From Lachnospiraceae bacterium (lineage in GTDB: Bacteria > Bacillota > Clostridia > Lachnospirales > Lachnospiraceae): a stretch of 64,000 nt of DNA. The notes under the pieces are model-generated. The model saw nothing but the letters and a program-made list of their open reading frames with translations, did no database searches and was not told where the DNA came from. Numbering within the stretch: the stretch's first letter is position 1; each line of letters opens with the position of its first letter. Positions 25,616 through 35,302 of the stretch are shown here, in pieces. The position numbers were made by a program, and so were the translations under genes. The DNA lies in assembly GCA_017387565.1 (NCBI GenBank), contig JAFOEY010000015.1, positions 34,501 through 98,500 on the forward strand, in the 5' to 3' direction.

Positions 25616-26572
25616 ATGTATCAGGAAATTGTAATACCTACATTAATTTCATTTGTGATCAGCGTTGCTCTGGGACCGGTTTTAATTCCTTTTTTGCGAA
25701 AGTTGAAAGTCGGTCAGACCGTGCGCGATGAAGGACCGGAAAGTCATTTGAAAAAGAATGGAACACCTACTATGGGCGGTCTTTTGATATTAACAGCCAT
25801 GACCATTACTTCTTTATTTTTCATAAAAAGTTATCCGCAGATAATTCCCATTTTGTTTTTAACTCTGGGATTTGGTCTGATTGGTTTTCTGGATGATTAT
25901 ATAAAAGTTGTTTTAAAAAGATCCATGGGATTGCGTGCATGGCAGAAGTTTTTATTACAGATTATTGTAACGGCTGTTTTTGCATATTATCTGTGTGCCT
26001 ATACAGATGTTAGTCTGGCTTGGAGAATTCCGTTTGTGTCGGGTCAATACATTGATTTTGGCTTTTTAAACATTCCGTTGCTTTTCTTTGTTGTGCTGGG
26101 CACGGTCAATGGAACTAATTTTACGGATGGACTGGATGGACTGGCAACCAGTGTTACGATTTTGGTGGCAACCTTCTTTACCGCATGTGCGATTGGACTT
26201 GGTGCACCGATTACCCCGGTAACCTGTGCGGCTGTTGGCGCTTTGCTTGGCTTTTTATTATTTAACGGATATCCTGCCAGTGTCTTTATGGGAGATACCG
26301 GTTCCCTTGCTTTGGGAGGCTTTGTTGCAGCGTGTGCGTATATGATGCAGTTGCAGTTGTTTTTGGTGATTGTCGGATTTATCTATGTTGCTGAGGTATT
26401 GAGTGTCATTATTCAGGTTACGTATTTTAAACTTACCGGTGGAAAGCGTATTTTTAAAATGGCACCGATTCACCATCATTTTGAATTATGCGGCTGGAGA
26501 GAGACCAAAGTTGTTTATGTTTTCTCGATTGTTACCGCAGTATTGTGTTTAGTGGGATTTTTAGCATTATAA
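25616..26572 (+). CDS. mraY: Phospho-MurNAc-pentapeptide transferase MraY
   Basis: Makes lipid I on the inner membrane face. The 318-aa protein has ten hydrophobic segments and the family motifs GTPTMGG, GFLDDYIKV, NFTDGLDGLA, FMGDTGSLALG and APIHHHFE. The ATG at 25604 touches its own possible SD, so the ATG at 25616 (GGAAAGGA 11 bp upstream) is preferred. Usually followed by murD, which is missing here. Confidence 0.96.
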   Translation: MYQEIVIPTLISFVISVALGPVLIPFLRKLKVGQTVRDEGPESHLKKNGTPTMGGLLILTAMTITSLFFIKSYPQIIPILFLTLGFGLIGFLDDYIKVVLKRSMGLRAWQKFLLQIIVTAVFAYYLCAYTDVSLAWRIPFVSGQYIDFGFLNIPLLFFVVLGTVNGTNFTDGLDGLATSVTILVATFFTACAIGLGAPITPVTCAAVGALLGFLLFNGYPASVFMGDTGSLALGGFVAACAYMMQLQLFLVIVGFIYVAEVLSVIIQVTYFKLTGGKRIFKMAPIHHHFELCGWRETKVVYVFSIVTAVLCLVGFLAL

Positions 26573-26587
26573 AAAGGAGAATTCTCA

Positions 26588-27745
26588 ATGCCCATAAGGA
26601 AAAAGAACAAAACAAAAAATCAATCTTTTTTTGATTATACATTGCTTTTTGTTGTCATTTTTCTGATTGCTTTCGGTCTGATTATGATTTATTCCACCAG
26701 TTCGTATGAAGCAACCGGACAACTTGGTGACTCTACATATTATCTGCGGCATCAGTTTACTGCAACCATTGCCGGTACGCTGGTGATGATTTTTACCATT
26801 ATGGTGGATTATCATCGCTGGGAAAAATATGCGTTTGTCGGAATGGGTGTATCAATCATTCTGATTTTCCTGGTTTTGACTCCGATGGGTGTGGAAGTCA
26901 ATGGTGCGAGAAGATGGATCAGGGTGGTTGGTTCTTTGCAGTTTCAACCGGCGGAAATTGTGAAAATTGCCGTAATTCTTTTTTGTGCATCTATGATTAC
27001 ACATTTTAGTAAAAAGAAATTGGCTACTCTTAAGGGGGCCTTTATTGTTATTGTGGCACCTGCTGTCATGGCGCTATTGTTATGGAAGGTTACGGATAAT
27101 CTGAGTTCCGGCATTATTGTCGGAGGAATTGCAGTTGTCATGCTGTTTGTTGCTGATTCGGATTATAAAAAATATATTATTGCATTTTTACTTGTTGTCG
27201 CTCTTGGAGGCATTGTTGTATATGCTGCCACGCATATGCAAAGTGACAGTTTCCGAATGGGACGTATCGCCATCTGGCTGGATCCGGAAAAAGATCCGGA
27301 CGGAATTGGTTTTCAGACTCTTCAGGCACTTTATGCCATTGGTTCCGGCGGTATTTTCGGAAAAGGGCTGGGCGGCAGTATGCAAAAACTCGGTTTCCTT
27401 CCGGAGGCACAGAACGATATGATTTTCTCCATCATCTGTGAAGAGCTGGGATTGTTCGGTGCTCTGGCAGTCATTCTTTTATTTGTCCTCTTAATCTGGA
27501 GATGTATGGTAATTGCCAATAACGCACCGGATTTATTCGGAGCCTTACTGGTTGTCGGTGTAATGGCTCATTTTGCAATACAGGTTATTTTGAATATCGC
27601 TGTTGTTACCAATACCATGCCCAACACGGGTATTTCACTTCCTTTCATCAGTTACGGTGGTACATCCGAAATGTTTTTGATGGCTGAAATTGGTCTGGTA
27701 TTGAATGTATCAAGGCAAATTCGTCTGAAAGATAATGTGATGTAG
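26588..27745 (+). CDS. ftsW: SEDS peptidoglycan polymerase FtsW
   Basis: A 385-aa, ten-TM glycosyltransferase working with a class B PBP at the septum. The characteristic segments are LIMIYSTSSYEA near the N-terminus, GARRWIRVVGSLQFQPAEIVK, the large loop with QALYAIGSGGIFGKGLG, LPEAQNDMIFSIICEELGL, and TGISLPFISYGGTSE. It follows mraY by 15 bp. FtsW rather than SpoVE is inferred from the location in the division cluster; the two cannot be separated firmly by sequence. Confidence 0.9.
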   Translation: MPIRKKNKTKNQSFFDYTLLFVVIFLIAFGLIMIYSTSSYEATGQLGDSTYYLRHQFTATIAGTLVMIFTIMVDYHRWEKYAFVGMGVSIILIFLVLTPMGVEVNGARRWIRVVGSLQFQPAEIVKIAVILFCASMITHFSKKKLATLKGAFIVIVAPAVMALLLWKVTDNLSSGIIVGGIAVVMLFVADSDYKKYIIAFLLVVALGGIVVYAATHMQSDSFRMGRIAIWLDPEKDPDGIGFQTLQALYAIGSGGIFGKGLGGSMQKLGFLPEAQNDMIFSIICEELGLFGALAVILLFVLLIWRCMVIANNAPDLFGALLVVGVMAHFAIQVILNIAVVTNTMPNTGISLPFISYGGTSEMFLMAEIGLVLNVSRQIRLKDNVM

Positions 27746-27878
27746 AAAGAACAGTGGTCAGGAGCAGCAATTAGGAGTTATTTCTTCCTGTAGATAAAGA
27801 ATTCTGCATGATACAGGCGCGTATCCTTTCAAACTGCATACAATATAGTAGAAAAATATTCACGAACGGAAGGTGGAT

Positions 27879-29129
27879 ATGAATACGATACATGTATGCG
27901 GAGGGAATACATTATGTGGGGAAGTTGAAATACAAGGGTCAAAGAATTCTGCACTGCCCATTCTGGCTGCTTCGCTCTTGGTCAAAGGAAGAACCGTATT
28001 AAAAAATTGTCCGCAGATATCGGATGTGGATCATATGCTCAAATTGTTGGAAGCGGTGGGATGTAAGATTGAAAGAAACCGTAAGACGATTGAAATTGAT
28101 GCAACTGATATTTCCAATACAGCTTTTCCGACAGAGCATGCAAATGTGATGCGTTCGTCCGTGGTGTTAATTGGAGCCCTGCTCGGACGAACAGGCGAAA
28201 TTTCCATTTGTTATCCGGGGGGATGTGTTATCGGAAAACGACCGATTGATATGCATCTGGATATTTTAAGACAGATGGGGGTTGTGTTTTCGGATGACGC
28301 AGAGTGTATTAATGCGCAAGCGGCAAAGACGGATGGCAGAGAGGTAACCTTAGCCTTTCCCAGTGTAGGAGCAACGGAAAATGCAGTGATGTATGCTGTT
28401 TTATCCGATTGTGTATTTAAAATTAAAGGATGTGCAAAGGAGCCTGAAATTATAGAACTTTGTAGTTTTTTGAATCAGGCAGGTGCAAAAATTACAGGTG
28501 GTGGAACGTCTGAGATTACAGTTTGCGGAGTAAAAAGCCTTTGCGAGACATGCTATCGGATTATGCCGGATCGGATTGTTGCCGGAACCTATCTGTTGGC
28601 AGGAGCAATGACGCGCGGACTGGTTGTTTTAAATCAGGCACCAACCGATCATTTATCTAAAGTGTTTGAGCTGTTAAATACAATGGGAGCAGATCTTGCC
28701 ATTGCAAAAGACTGGGTTTGTATCAATGGTGAAAATGCCACAAAGCCGGTTCGTCTGGTAAAGACAGAGGTGTATCCCGGATTTCCGACAGATCTGCAGT
28801 CTGTATTTATGTCTGCGTTTTGTATAGCGGACGGATGCAGTATTCTGGAAGAGAATATTTTTGAAAATCGCTTTCAGACGGTTTCAGAGCTTTTAAAAAT
28901 GGGAGCGGATATCCACGTGATGGGAAACCGGGCTATGATCTGCGGCGTGAAACAGCTGAAAGGTGCAACGGTAGAGGCGAAAGAACTTCGCGGTGGCGCC
29001 GCATTAGTACTGGCGGGGCTGGTTGCAGACGGCGATACTTATGTGAAAAATGATTATTTTATCAAACGCGGTTATGAAAATATCTGTCGCGATTTAAAAC
29101 TCCTGGGAGCAAAGATTAACGAAGAATGA
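27879..29129 (+). CDS. murA: UDP-N-acetylglucosamine 1-carboxyvinyltransferase
   Basis: First committed step of peptidoglycan synthesis, adding enolpyruvate from PEP to UDP-GlcNAc. It is 416 aa with the Lys in EIQGSKNSALPILAASLL and the catalytic loop YPGGCVIGKRPIDMHL holding the fosfomycin-target Cys. The start is the ATG at 27879 behind GGAAGG; the frame opens at a GTG (27873) inside that site. It overlaps ftsQ by 4 bp. The 130-bp gap before it shows no terminator. Confidence 0.96.
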   Translation: MNTIHVCGGNTLCGEVEIQGSKNSALPILAASLLVKGRTVLKNCPQISDVDHMLKLLEAVGCKIERNRKTIEIDATDISNTAFPTEHANVMRSSVVLIGALLGRTGEISICYPGGCVIGKRPIDMHLDILRQMGVVFSDDAECINAQAAKTDGREVTLAFPSVGATENAVMYAVLSDCVFKIKGCAKEPEIIELCSFLNQAGAKITGGGTSEITVCGVKSLCETCYRIMPDRIVAGTYLLAGAMTRGLVVLNQAPTDHLSKVFELLNTMGADLAIAKDWVCINGENATKPVRLVKTEVYPGFPTDLQSVFMSAFCIADGCSILEENIFENRFQTVSELLKMGADIHVMGNRAMICGVKQLKGATVEAKELRGGAALVLAGLVADGDTYVKNDYFIKRGYENICRDLKLLGAKINEE

Positions 29130-29863
29130 AGAGAGAGTACAGTAGATTTACGCTAAAACAAAAAATATGGATGGTCGTGGCAGCAGCAGTACTCTTAGCC
29201 TGTGCTGGCATGACCCTTATCCTTGCCGGGTACCGGGTCACCAATGTGGAAGTGGTAGGAAACAGTCACTATACGGAGCAGGAAATAAAGGATATGGTAT
29301 TAAAAGGAAATGTATTTGATAATTCCCTGCTTTTAAATATAAAATATCGCAATAAGTCCATTGAGGACATCCCTTTTGTGGAAAAAATGGATGTAGAAGT
29401 AAAAAATAATGACACGATCCGCATCATGGTGTATGAAAAAAAACTGGCGGGATGTATTTCCTATCTGGGTAATTACATGTATTTTGACAGAGAGGGAATC
29501 GTTGTTGAAAGTTCGCCGCAGATAACGGAAGGAGTACCTGAAATTACCGGCCTTCGTTTTAATCACGTTCTCTTATATGAGCAGCTTCCCGTAGAACGCA
29601 GTGAAATTTTTCAGGAAATACTGGAACTGACACAATTGCTGGATAAATATGAAATCATTGCGGACAAGATATATTTTGATACGAACAACAATGTTACATT
29701 GTATTTTGGCGATGCCAGGGTACTGATTGGATCCAAGAGTCATATTGATGAAAAAATCATGCAGCTTTCGGTGATTGTTCCTTCCATACAGGGAAAAGCC
29801 GGTGTTTTGGACATGAGGGAATATGAAACCGGAACCACAACATTGACATTTGAACCTGATTAA
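29126..29863 (+). CDS. ftsQ: Cell division protein FtsQ/DivIB
   Basis: A 245-aa bitopic protein: basic N-terminus, TM segment (WMVVAAAVLLACAGMTLILA), POTRA domain (VTNVEVVGNSHYTEQEI) and a beta domain. It stabilises the FtsL/DivIC complex at the septum. Coupled to murA by ATGA overlap. A 147-bp gap to ftsZ contains no clear terminator. Confidence 0.92.
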   Translation: MKREYSRFTLKQKIWMVVAAAVLLACAGMTLILAGYRVTNVEVVGNSHYTEQEIKDMVLKGNVFDNSLLLNIKYRNKSIEDIPFVEKMDVEVKNNDTIRIMVYEKKLAGCISYLGNYMYFDREGIVVESSPQITEGVPEITGLRFNHVLLYEQLPVERSEIFQEILELTQLLDKYEIIADKIYFDTNNNVTLYFGDARVLIGSKSHIDEKIMQLSVIVPSIQGKAGVLDMREYETGTTTLTFEPD

Positions 29864-30010
29864 ACAAAAAAGAGCAGTTTTATATTCTTTTTTGTGGTAA
29901 AACATGCAAGGAATCTGCGTGGAAACGAAAAAAAGCATTGATAAATTTGTAAAATGATTATATGATATTATGTAGAAAACTAGATGAAGTTTGTGAAGGA
30001 GGAAATACCC

Positions 30011-31225
30011 TTGTTAGAAATTAAGTCAAATGATACAGAAGGCGCAGCTAAGATTATCGTTGCAGGTGTCGGGGGTGCCGGAAACAATGCCGTAGATAGA
30101 ATGATACAGGAAAATATCGGAGGAGTAAGTTTTATTGGTTTAAATACAGATAAACAGGCACTGCAGTTGTGCAAGGCTCCGAAGTTATTGCAGATTGGTG
30201 AAAAATTGACAAAAGGACTTGGTGCAGGTGCAAAACCCGAAGTTGGTGAGCAGGCTGCCCTTGAAAGTATAGAAGAGATTACCGCAGCACTGAAAGGTGC
30301 AGATATGGTATTTGTTACCTGTGGTATGGGTGGCGGTACCGGTACCGGTGCAGCTCCCGTTGTTGCCCAGGTTGCAAAAGATATGGGAATCTTAACCGTT
30401 GGTGTTATTACCAAGCCTTTCGGTTTTGAGGCACGTACCCGTATGACAAACGCATTGGGCGGTATTGAAAAATTAAAAGAACATGTAGATACCTTAATTG
30501 TGATTCCCAATGATAAGCTGTTAGAGATTGTTGACAGACGTACAACCTTCCCTGAAGCATTAAAGAAAGCGGATGAAGTTTTACAGCAGGCAGTACAGGG
30601 TATTACCGATTTAATTAATATCCCCGGTGTTATCAATTTGGACTTTGCAGATATTTCAACTGTTATGAAAGATAAGGGTGTAGCTCATGTTGGTATTGGT
30701 TACGGACAGGGAGATGATAAAGCTAATGAAGCCGTTAAGATGGCTGTCGGCTCTCCTTTATTAGAGACAACCATTACCGGCGCTACAGATGTACTGATTA
30801 ATGTATCCGGTGATATTACCTTGATGGATGCAAATGATGCAGCACAATATGTAAGAGATATGGTTGGAGATGATGTCAATATTATCTTCGGTGCATTATA
30901 TGATGATGCACAGCCGGATTTCTGTAGTGTTACTGTTATTGCGACAGGTATTGAGGATTCAGGCAACCCTTCAGCACGTCTTGTTTCACAGATGGGTGGC
31001 AGTTATGTCAGAAAACCGGCAGCTCCGGTTACACCTGCTGCAGCTCCCAAGCCGGCTGCAAGACCTGTTGTGGCAAATCCTAATACAGCAGCAATGTCAG
31101 GTACTGCTCCGATTCCTTCGGTTACACCGATTCAGTCTGCCGGTCATTTCGCAGATCCGAAGCCGATTAAAGCCAATGTAGAATCCCAGTCCTTAAAGAT
31201 TCCGGATTTCTTACAGAAAAAATAG
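30011..31225 (+). CDS. ftsZ: Cell division protein FtsZ
   Basis: Tubulin-like GTPase that forms the Z ring. It is 404 aa with [16 protein letters not shown], the tubulin signature [13 protein letters not shown], the T7 loop region NLDFADI, a Pro/Ala-rich linker and a C-terminal binding peptide ([10 protein letters not shown]). The start is TTG at 30011 with GAAGGAGG at 29995-30002. An in-frame ATG at 29984 lacks a site and extends past the normal N-terminus (LEIKSND). Confidence 0.97.
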   Translation: MLEIKSNDTEGAAKIIVAGVGGAGNNAVDRMIQENIGGVSFIGLNTDKQALQLCKAPKLLQIGEKLTKGLGAGAKPEVGEQAALESIEEITAALKGADMVFVTCGMGGGTGTGAAPVVAQVAKDMGILTVGVITKPFGFEARTRMTNALGGIEKLKEHVDTLIVIPNDKLLEIVDRRTTFPEALKKADEVLQQAVQGITDLINIPGVINLDFADISTVMKDKGVAHVGIGYGQGDDKANEAVKMAVGSPLLETTITGATDVLINVSGDITLMDANDAAQYVRDMVGDDVNIIFGALYDDAQPDFCSVTVIATGIEDSGNPSARLVSQMGGSYVRKPAAPVTPAAAPKPAARPVVANPNTAAMSGTAPIPSVTPIQSAGHFADPKPIKANVESQSLKIPDFLQKK

Positions 31226-31234
31226 AATGTTTTA

Positions 31235-31310
31235 GGATTGCGAGAGCACAAAGTGCGTAGCAATCCGTTGGTATCATGGGGTCAAAATACCTTTTGACCC
31301 CAACATCATA
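31235..31310. repeat. 76-bp dispersed repeat, copy 2
   Basis: Identical to 17985-18060 over 76 bp, and begins 9 bp after the ftsZ stop. It has the same two dyads. Both copies lie just downstream of a highly expressed gene, a typical position for REP-like elements that protect or end mRNAs. Confidence 0.9.
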
Positions 31311-31336
31311 TGAAAGATACATAAGTTATGTCAGAT

Positions 31337-31374
31337 ACACCATGGATATCTCCCGATATTCATGGTGTTTTTTG
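31337..31374 (+). terminator. Terminator after ftsZ
   Basis: ACACCATG and CATGGTGT form a perfect 8-bp stem with GATATC/GATATT inside the loop, followed by TTTTTT. It separates the dcw cluster from the sporulation genes. Confidence 0.9.
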
Positions 31375-31401
31375 TTAAGAAAGTGCAATGTGCTATTTTT
31401 A

Positions 31402-31467
31402 TGTCGAAATATTTCATATTTATTAAGTGCTTCTTTGACAAAATATGCATAAGGGAGTCTGTATAAT
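31402..31467 (+). promoter_or_regulatory. Spo0A-type spoIIG promoter
   Basis: TTGACA (31435-31440) and TATAAT (31462-31467) are separated by 21 bp, far from the normal 17. B. subtilis spoIIG is known for a 22-bp spacer that makes it depend on Spo0A~P. A perfect 0A box, TGTCGAA, lies at 31402-31408, and the -35 region itself contains TTGACAAAA, which resembles a second 0A box. All are just upstream of spoIIGA. Confidence 0.75.
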
Positions 31468-31504
31468 GGGTAGAGATTAAAAATACAGTTTGAAGGTGAT
31501 GCAC

Positions 31505-32311
31505 TTGGTCGTTTATTATGATCTGATTTTTTTGATTAATTTTATCTATCAGTTCGGTGTTTTTGGAATAACAAACCGGATATTACATATGGGAGCATCC
31601 ATATTGCGTATTATTTTTGCGGCAATAGCCGGATGTGTTGCATATGTTCTTACAATTGTATTTATCAAAGATGTAAAAGAACATTACATTTTGATTTTTC
31701 TGGTTTCTCTGATTGCTGATACGATAATTTCTGCTTTTGCTTTTCGATTAGTTAGCATAAAACAACTAGTAAATACAATTCTGACAGAAATAGGAATTTG
31801 TTTTTGCCTTGCAGGAGTTCTGGGATTGTTAAATAATTTTTTGCAAAACAGTTACCTGCTGCTAACTGGAGCAATGGCTGTTGTATTCCTGGTCCTGACG
31901 ATATACACAATCAGAAATATTTTTGTGCAGCATGCTCTTAACAGAGAAACGATTGTTTCTGTTGTTTTAAAACAGGATGATAATATCTGTAACTCTTATG
32001 GTCTGTTGGATTCGGGGAATACTTTATCCGATCCGATTTCCGGAAAGCCGGTTTGTATTATGACAATTGATTTGTTTCAAAAACTTTTTCCGGACACAGA
32101 TGTGCATAGTTTAAATGGATATCGGGTGATACCTTATTGCTCGGTGGGAAAGAGTAATGGAATTATGGAGGCTTTTTTTCTGGAGACCATGGAAGTTAAA
32201 AAAAAGGAAAAAATATCTTATTATCATCATGTCTTGTGTGCAATTTGCAGAGATTCTTTTTCAAGTGGTGCAAAATATGAGATGATTTTGCACCCGAAAG
32301 CTGTGATATAA
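31505..32311 (+). CDS. spoIIGA: Sporulation sigma-E factor-processing peptidase SpoIIGA
   Basis: Membrane aspartic protease that activates pro-sigma-E in the mother cell. It is 268 aa: five TM segments from VVYYDLIFLINF, then a soluble domain with the active-site motif LLDSGNTLSDPISGKPV. The start is taken as TTG at 31505, 6-7 bp after AAGGTGA; upstream in-frame TTG (31490) and ATG (31499) overlap that site. sigE, its substrate, is next. Confidence 0.93.
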   Translation: MVVYYDLIFLINFIYQFGVFGITNRILHMGASILRIIFAAIAGCVAYVLTIVFIKDVKEHYILIFLVSLIADTIISAFAFRLVSIKQLVNTILTEIGICFCLAGVLGLLNNFLQNSYLLLTGAMAVVFLVLTIYTIRNIFVQHALNRETIVSVVLKQDDNICNSYGLLDSGNTLSDPISGKPVCIMTIDLFQKLFPDTDVHSLNGYRVIPYCSVGKSNGIMEAFFLETMEVKKKEKISYYHHVLCAICRDSFSSGAKYEMILHPKAVI

Positions 32312-32324
32312 AGTGTAAAGTAAG

Positions 32325-32414
32325 ATAACCGGAAATAAATTAATGATCCGGATTGAATAGATAATCCGGAAATGAATTAATGCTCCGGATTGGATAGATA
32401 ATCCGGAAATGATA
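32325..32414. repeat. Tandem 36-37-bp dyad repeats between spoIIGA and sigE
   Basis: About 2.4 copies of a unit containing AATCCGGAAATGAATTAATG and CCGGATTGGATAG. Each CCGGATT pairs with the next AATCCGG, so hairpins alternate along the repeat, ending just before the sigE ribosome binding site. Confidence 0.75.
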
Positions 32415-32427
32415 GGAGGACTAATTT

Positions 32428-33177
32428 GTGATTTTGAAATTTGTTTTACCCGGGTATTTAAAATTCAGTATTTTAAAAAAGAATAAAAGAAATAGTTTTG
32501 AAGATTTTGGAGATATCCATTATATTGGCGGAACGGAAGTACTACCACCTCCACTGCTGGATGAACAAGAGACGGAGATGTTAAATGATTTAATCAGCGG
32601 GAAACAGGAAGAATCGGAAGCGGCAAAGTCTGTTTTAATTGAACATAACTTACGACTGGTTGTCTATATTGCAAAGAAGTTTGATAATACCGGAGTGGGG
32701 GTAGAGGATCTGATTTCTATTGGTACCATTGGATTAATCAAAGCCATTAATACATACAATCCAAATAAAAATATCAAGCTGGCAACCTATGCTTCAAGGT
32801 GTATTGAAAATGAAATCTTGATGTATCTGCGGCGAAATAATAAAACCAAAATGGAGGTTTCCATCGATGAGCCACTCAATGTGGACTGGGATGGTAATGA
32901 GCTTTTGTTATCTGACATTCTGGGTACGGAAGAAGATGTTACCTACCGCGATATTGAAGATGAGGTGGAAAAAAAGGTTTTACATAATGCCATTAATAAG
33001 CTTTCCGACAGAGAACGTACAATCATCAATATGCGGTTTGGACTGGACAGAGAGGATGGAGAGGAATTGACACAGAAAGAAGTTGCCTGTATGCTTGGAA
33101 TATCACAGTCTTACATTTCAAGATTAGAGAAGAAAATTATGAAACGACTGAAGCGGGAAATGTGTAAGGATGTATAG
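32428..33177 (+). CDS. sigE: RNA polymerase sporulation sigma factor SigE (pro-sigma-E)
   Basis: The 249-aa protein starts with a membrane-associated pro-sequence ending near [12 protein letters not shown], where SpoIIGA cleaves. Region 2 ([54 protein letters not shown], in parts) and region 4 ([19 protein letters not shown]) follow. Start is GTG at 32428 after AGGAGGAC. Early mother-cell sigma factor. Confidence 0.96.
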   Translation: MILKFVLPGYLKFSILKKNKRNSFEDFGDIHYIGGTEVLPPPLLDEQETEMLNDLISGKQEESEAAKSVLIEHNLRLVVYIAKKFDNTGVGVEDLISIGTIGLIKAINTYNPNKNIKLATYASRCIENEILMYLRRNNKTKMEVSIDEPLNVDWDGNELLLSDILGTEEDVTYRDIEDEVEKKVLHNAINKLSDRERTIINMRFGLDREDGEELTQKEVACMLGISQSYISRLEKKIMKRLKREMCKDV

Positions 33178-33264
33178 TGTGAAAGAAAGCAGAATTTTCA
33201 CAATTGATTGTGCTGTCAGAGAGAAGGCGGTATAATGGATTGGTATGTAAGGAAGGAGAAAACT

Positions 33265-34140
33265 ATGCCGGCATATATAACACACTATACATGTGGAATT
33301 TTAAATTATAGAGAATCAAAAGACGGAAGTATGAAAGATATCATCAGAAGGCACCCTCATGCATACTGTGTGGGGGTAGCCGGACCGGATGTGTTTTTTT
33401 ATGATTTTTTTGATTTGATCAGGCCGGGGATGAGTATCGGGACCATGCTCCACGAGGAAAAAACAGGCCTGTTTTTGAAAAATCTTTTTTTATGTGCCAA
33501 TGAATTGACCGGTGCAAAAAAAGAGATTGCCCTCAGTTATTTTATCGGCTTTGTCGGACACTACATGTTAGATTGTAGTGCACACCCTCTGGTCTATGAA
33601 TTGACCGGTAATGATACCAAAAAAAATCTGGCATCACATTTCCGGTATGAAGGTGCGATGGATGTTTATATAGCAAGAGAATTTCTGGGACGGGATGTTG
33701 CTAAAATCAGTGCGCCAAGGCTTACACATCTGAAACGAAGAGAAGAAGCAACCATTAAAAGACTGCTTAAAAGTGCATTAAACCGGACTTACCAAGACCG
33801 GCATCCGATTAGTTATCTGCAGATTTACATTAACTTTTTTTGTTACCATGCAATCACGTTTTTGATTAAAGATGATTCCGGTATCCGGGAGAAACTGTAT
33901 GGTCCTATTGAAAAAAGGTTGTTGGGATTTGCTTTTGCCTCGGCATTGTTTGTGAATAACAACACGTATGAACTGACGAAAACGGATTATCTGATGTTTC
34001 GGGAGCGATTCAAACAGGGATTACAGGATTTTAAAACGTGTATGTCTGTTTTGGATGATGTGCTGCAGGCAAAGGCATGCAATCAAAAACTGTTTGACTG
34101 TATTGGGAGCCGTTCTTATCATACGGGGGAAGATATTTGA
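33265..34140 (+). CDS. Zinc-dependent phospholipase C family protein
   Basis: A 291-aa protein of the bacterial zinc-dependent PLC-like family. MPAYITHYTCGILN at the start and GFVGHYMLDCSAHPLVYE and FRYEGAMDVYIARE further on hold the His, Asp and Glu candidates for zinc. The start at 33265 follows GGAAGGAG; the frame is open to 33208 without an SD. No signal peptide. Substrate and role are unknown; position beside sigE suggests, but does not prove, a sporulation link. Confidence 0.75.
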   Translation: MPAYITHYTCGILNYRESKDGSMKDIIRRHPHAYCVGVAGPDVFFYDFFDLIRPGMSIGTMLHEEKTGLFLKNLFLCANELTGAKKEIALSYFIGFVGHYMLDCSAHPLVYELTGNDTKKNLASHFRYEGAMDVYIAREFLGRDVAKISAPRLTHLKRREEATIKRLLKSALNRTYQDRHPISYLQIYINFFCYHAITFLIKDDSGIREKLYGPIEKRLLGFAFASALFVNNNTYELTKTDYLMFRERFKQGLQDFKTCMSVLDDVLQAKACNQKLFDCIGSRSYHTGEDI

Positions 34141-34242
34141 AACCGGTCATTATTTTTGTTCGCTCATGGCGCTAAGAAAGACACGAAAACACGTAAAAGC
34201 CGGCGATAAAGATATATAATCGGAACATAAATCTGAAAAGGG
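34138..34242. repeat. Half copy of the palindromic element
   Basis: From GAAACCGG to CTGAAAAGG, this segment matches the right half of the palindrome at 11241-11342 (shared blocks GCTAAGAAAG, CGTAAAAGCCGGCG, AAAGATATATA). About four of five bases agree. It begins at the stop codon of the preceding gene, and the left half is absent. Confidence 0.8.
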
Positions 34243-34246
34243 AAAA

Positions 34247-34306
34247 AACAAATATATGAAAATAAATATATGAAAAACAAATATATGAAAAACAAATATA
34301 TGAAAT
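34247..34306. repeat. 15-bp tandem repeat
   Basis: Four near-identical units of AACAAATATATGAAA (one with ATAAATATATG). It follows the half palindrome in the 315-bp gap before the SseB-like gene; no ORF uses it. Confidence 0.85.
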
Positions 34307-34455
34307 TTATAAAGACATTCAGTAAGAAACTGTGATATACTATTCATGATGTGCATATAAAAATGTTGCTATGGGGCAGAAAAATGTATTCACATCTGAA
34401 AATAGGATTAAAGATATTTATTTGTATAAAATACAAGAATACAGGAGAATATGAG

Positions 34456-35265
34456 ATGGCGATGACACAGAAAGATAGTGATATTATTAAGAATTTGGTA
34501 CAGAAAGATTCGTTTTTGGTACTTGGTTCGCGTATTACCAAACATCCTTTTATTGTATGGGACAAAGAGGGAGGAGAAGATCAGATATATATATTTACCA
34601 GCGAAGAGAAATTCAAAGAAAAGGAAAAAGAATTCCGCGCAGATAAATATGCTATGTTCGGTATAAATGTTGAGCAAAAGAGTATGAAGAAGTTTTTTAT
34701 TGATTTATATTCTTATGGTGTTTCACAGGTTGTTATTGTTAGCGATGAAGAGGAATATGCCATAAAAATGGAAAATATTATTCCTAAGCCGGATTTTTCA
34801 AAATATCCCGAAAATCAGCAGCCCCTTTTGAATCCTTCTCTTGAAATTTCTGTTTTATATTTTCTTCAGGAATTTACCAGAGATATGCCCATCGAAGAAA
34901 AAAAAGAACTTATCGAATTAGAAGAAGAAATGGCTGCTAATATTGCCAGAGCGAAATATCTGCTGCCTGTCAGACTGACTGAAGAACCACCAAAGGACTG
35001 GGATGGAAAACTTAAGGAAGGAACATTTGATATTCCATATCTGAGTAATAGTGAGGGGGAAATGTATCTTCCGATTTTCGCCGATGTTGTGGAATTTAGT
35101 AAATTCAACGTTCAAAATGATATGAAGGCAACCATTGTTTCCATTGAACAGATTCAGAAAATGCTTGTGGGTAAATGTCTGGGAACAGTATTAAATCCTG
35201 CATCCATGGGATTTCGTCTGATGACCAAGACTTTGGATAATATTTTAAAAAAAGTAAAGGGCTGA
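34456..35265 (+). CDS. SseB N-terminal domain-like protein
   Basis: A 269-aa soluble protein. An SseB-like domain with IYIFTSEEKF and FGINVEQKSMKKFFIDLY is followed by a second part (LLPVRLTEEPPKDWDGKLKE, YLPIFADVVEFSKFN) that looks like a second copy of the fold. The family has no established function in Firmicutes. ATG at 34456 has AGGAG 8 bp upstream; the long frame upstream to 34351 lacks a site. Confidence 0.65.
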   Translation: MAMTQKDSDIIKNLVQKDSFLVLGSRITKHPFIVWDKEGGEDQIYIFTSEEKFKEKEKEFRADKYAMFGINVEQKSMKKFFIDLYSYGVSQVVIVSDEEEYAIKMENIIPKPDFSKYPENQQPLLNPSLEISVLYFLQEFTRDMPIEEKKELIELEEEMAANIARAKYLLPVRLTEEPPKDWDGKLKEGTFDIPYLSNSEGEMYLPIFADVVEFSKFNVQNDMKATIVSIEQIQKMLVGKCLGTVLNPASMGFRLMTKTLDNILKKVKG

Positions 35266-35302
35266 GATAAAGCTGTTGCAGGAATGAAAAAAGTCGATAG
35301 AT

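Noticed and set aside
32325-32414. CRISPR-like array (36-37-bp periodicity)
   Set aside because: Units are contiguous without variable spacers and there are no cas genes.
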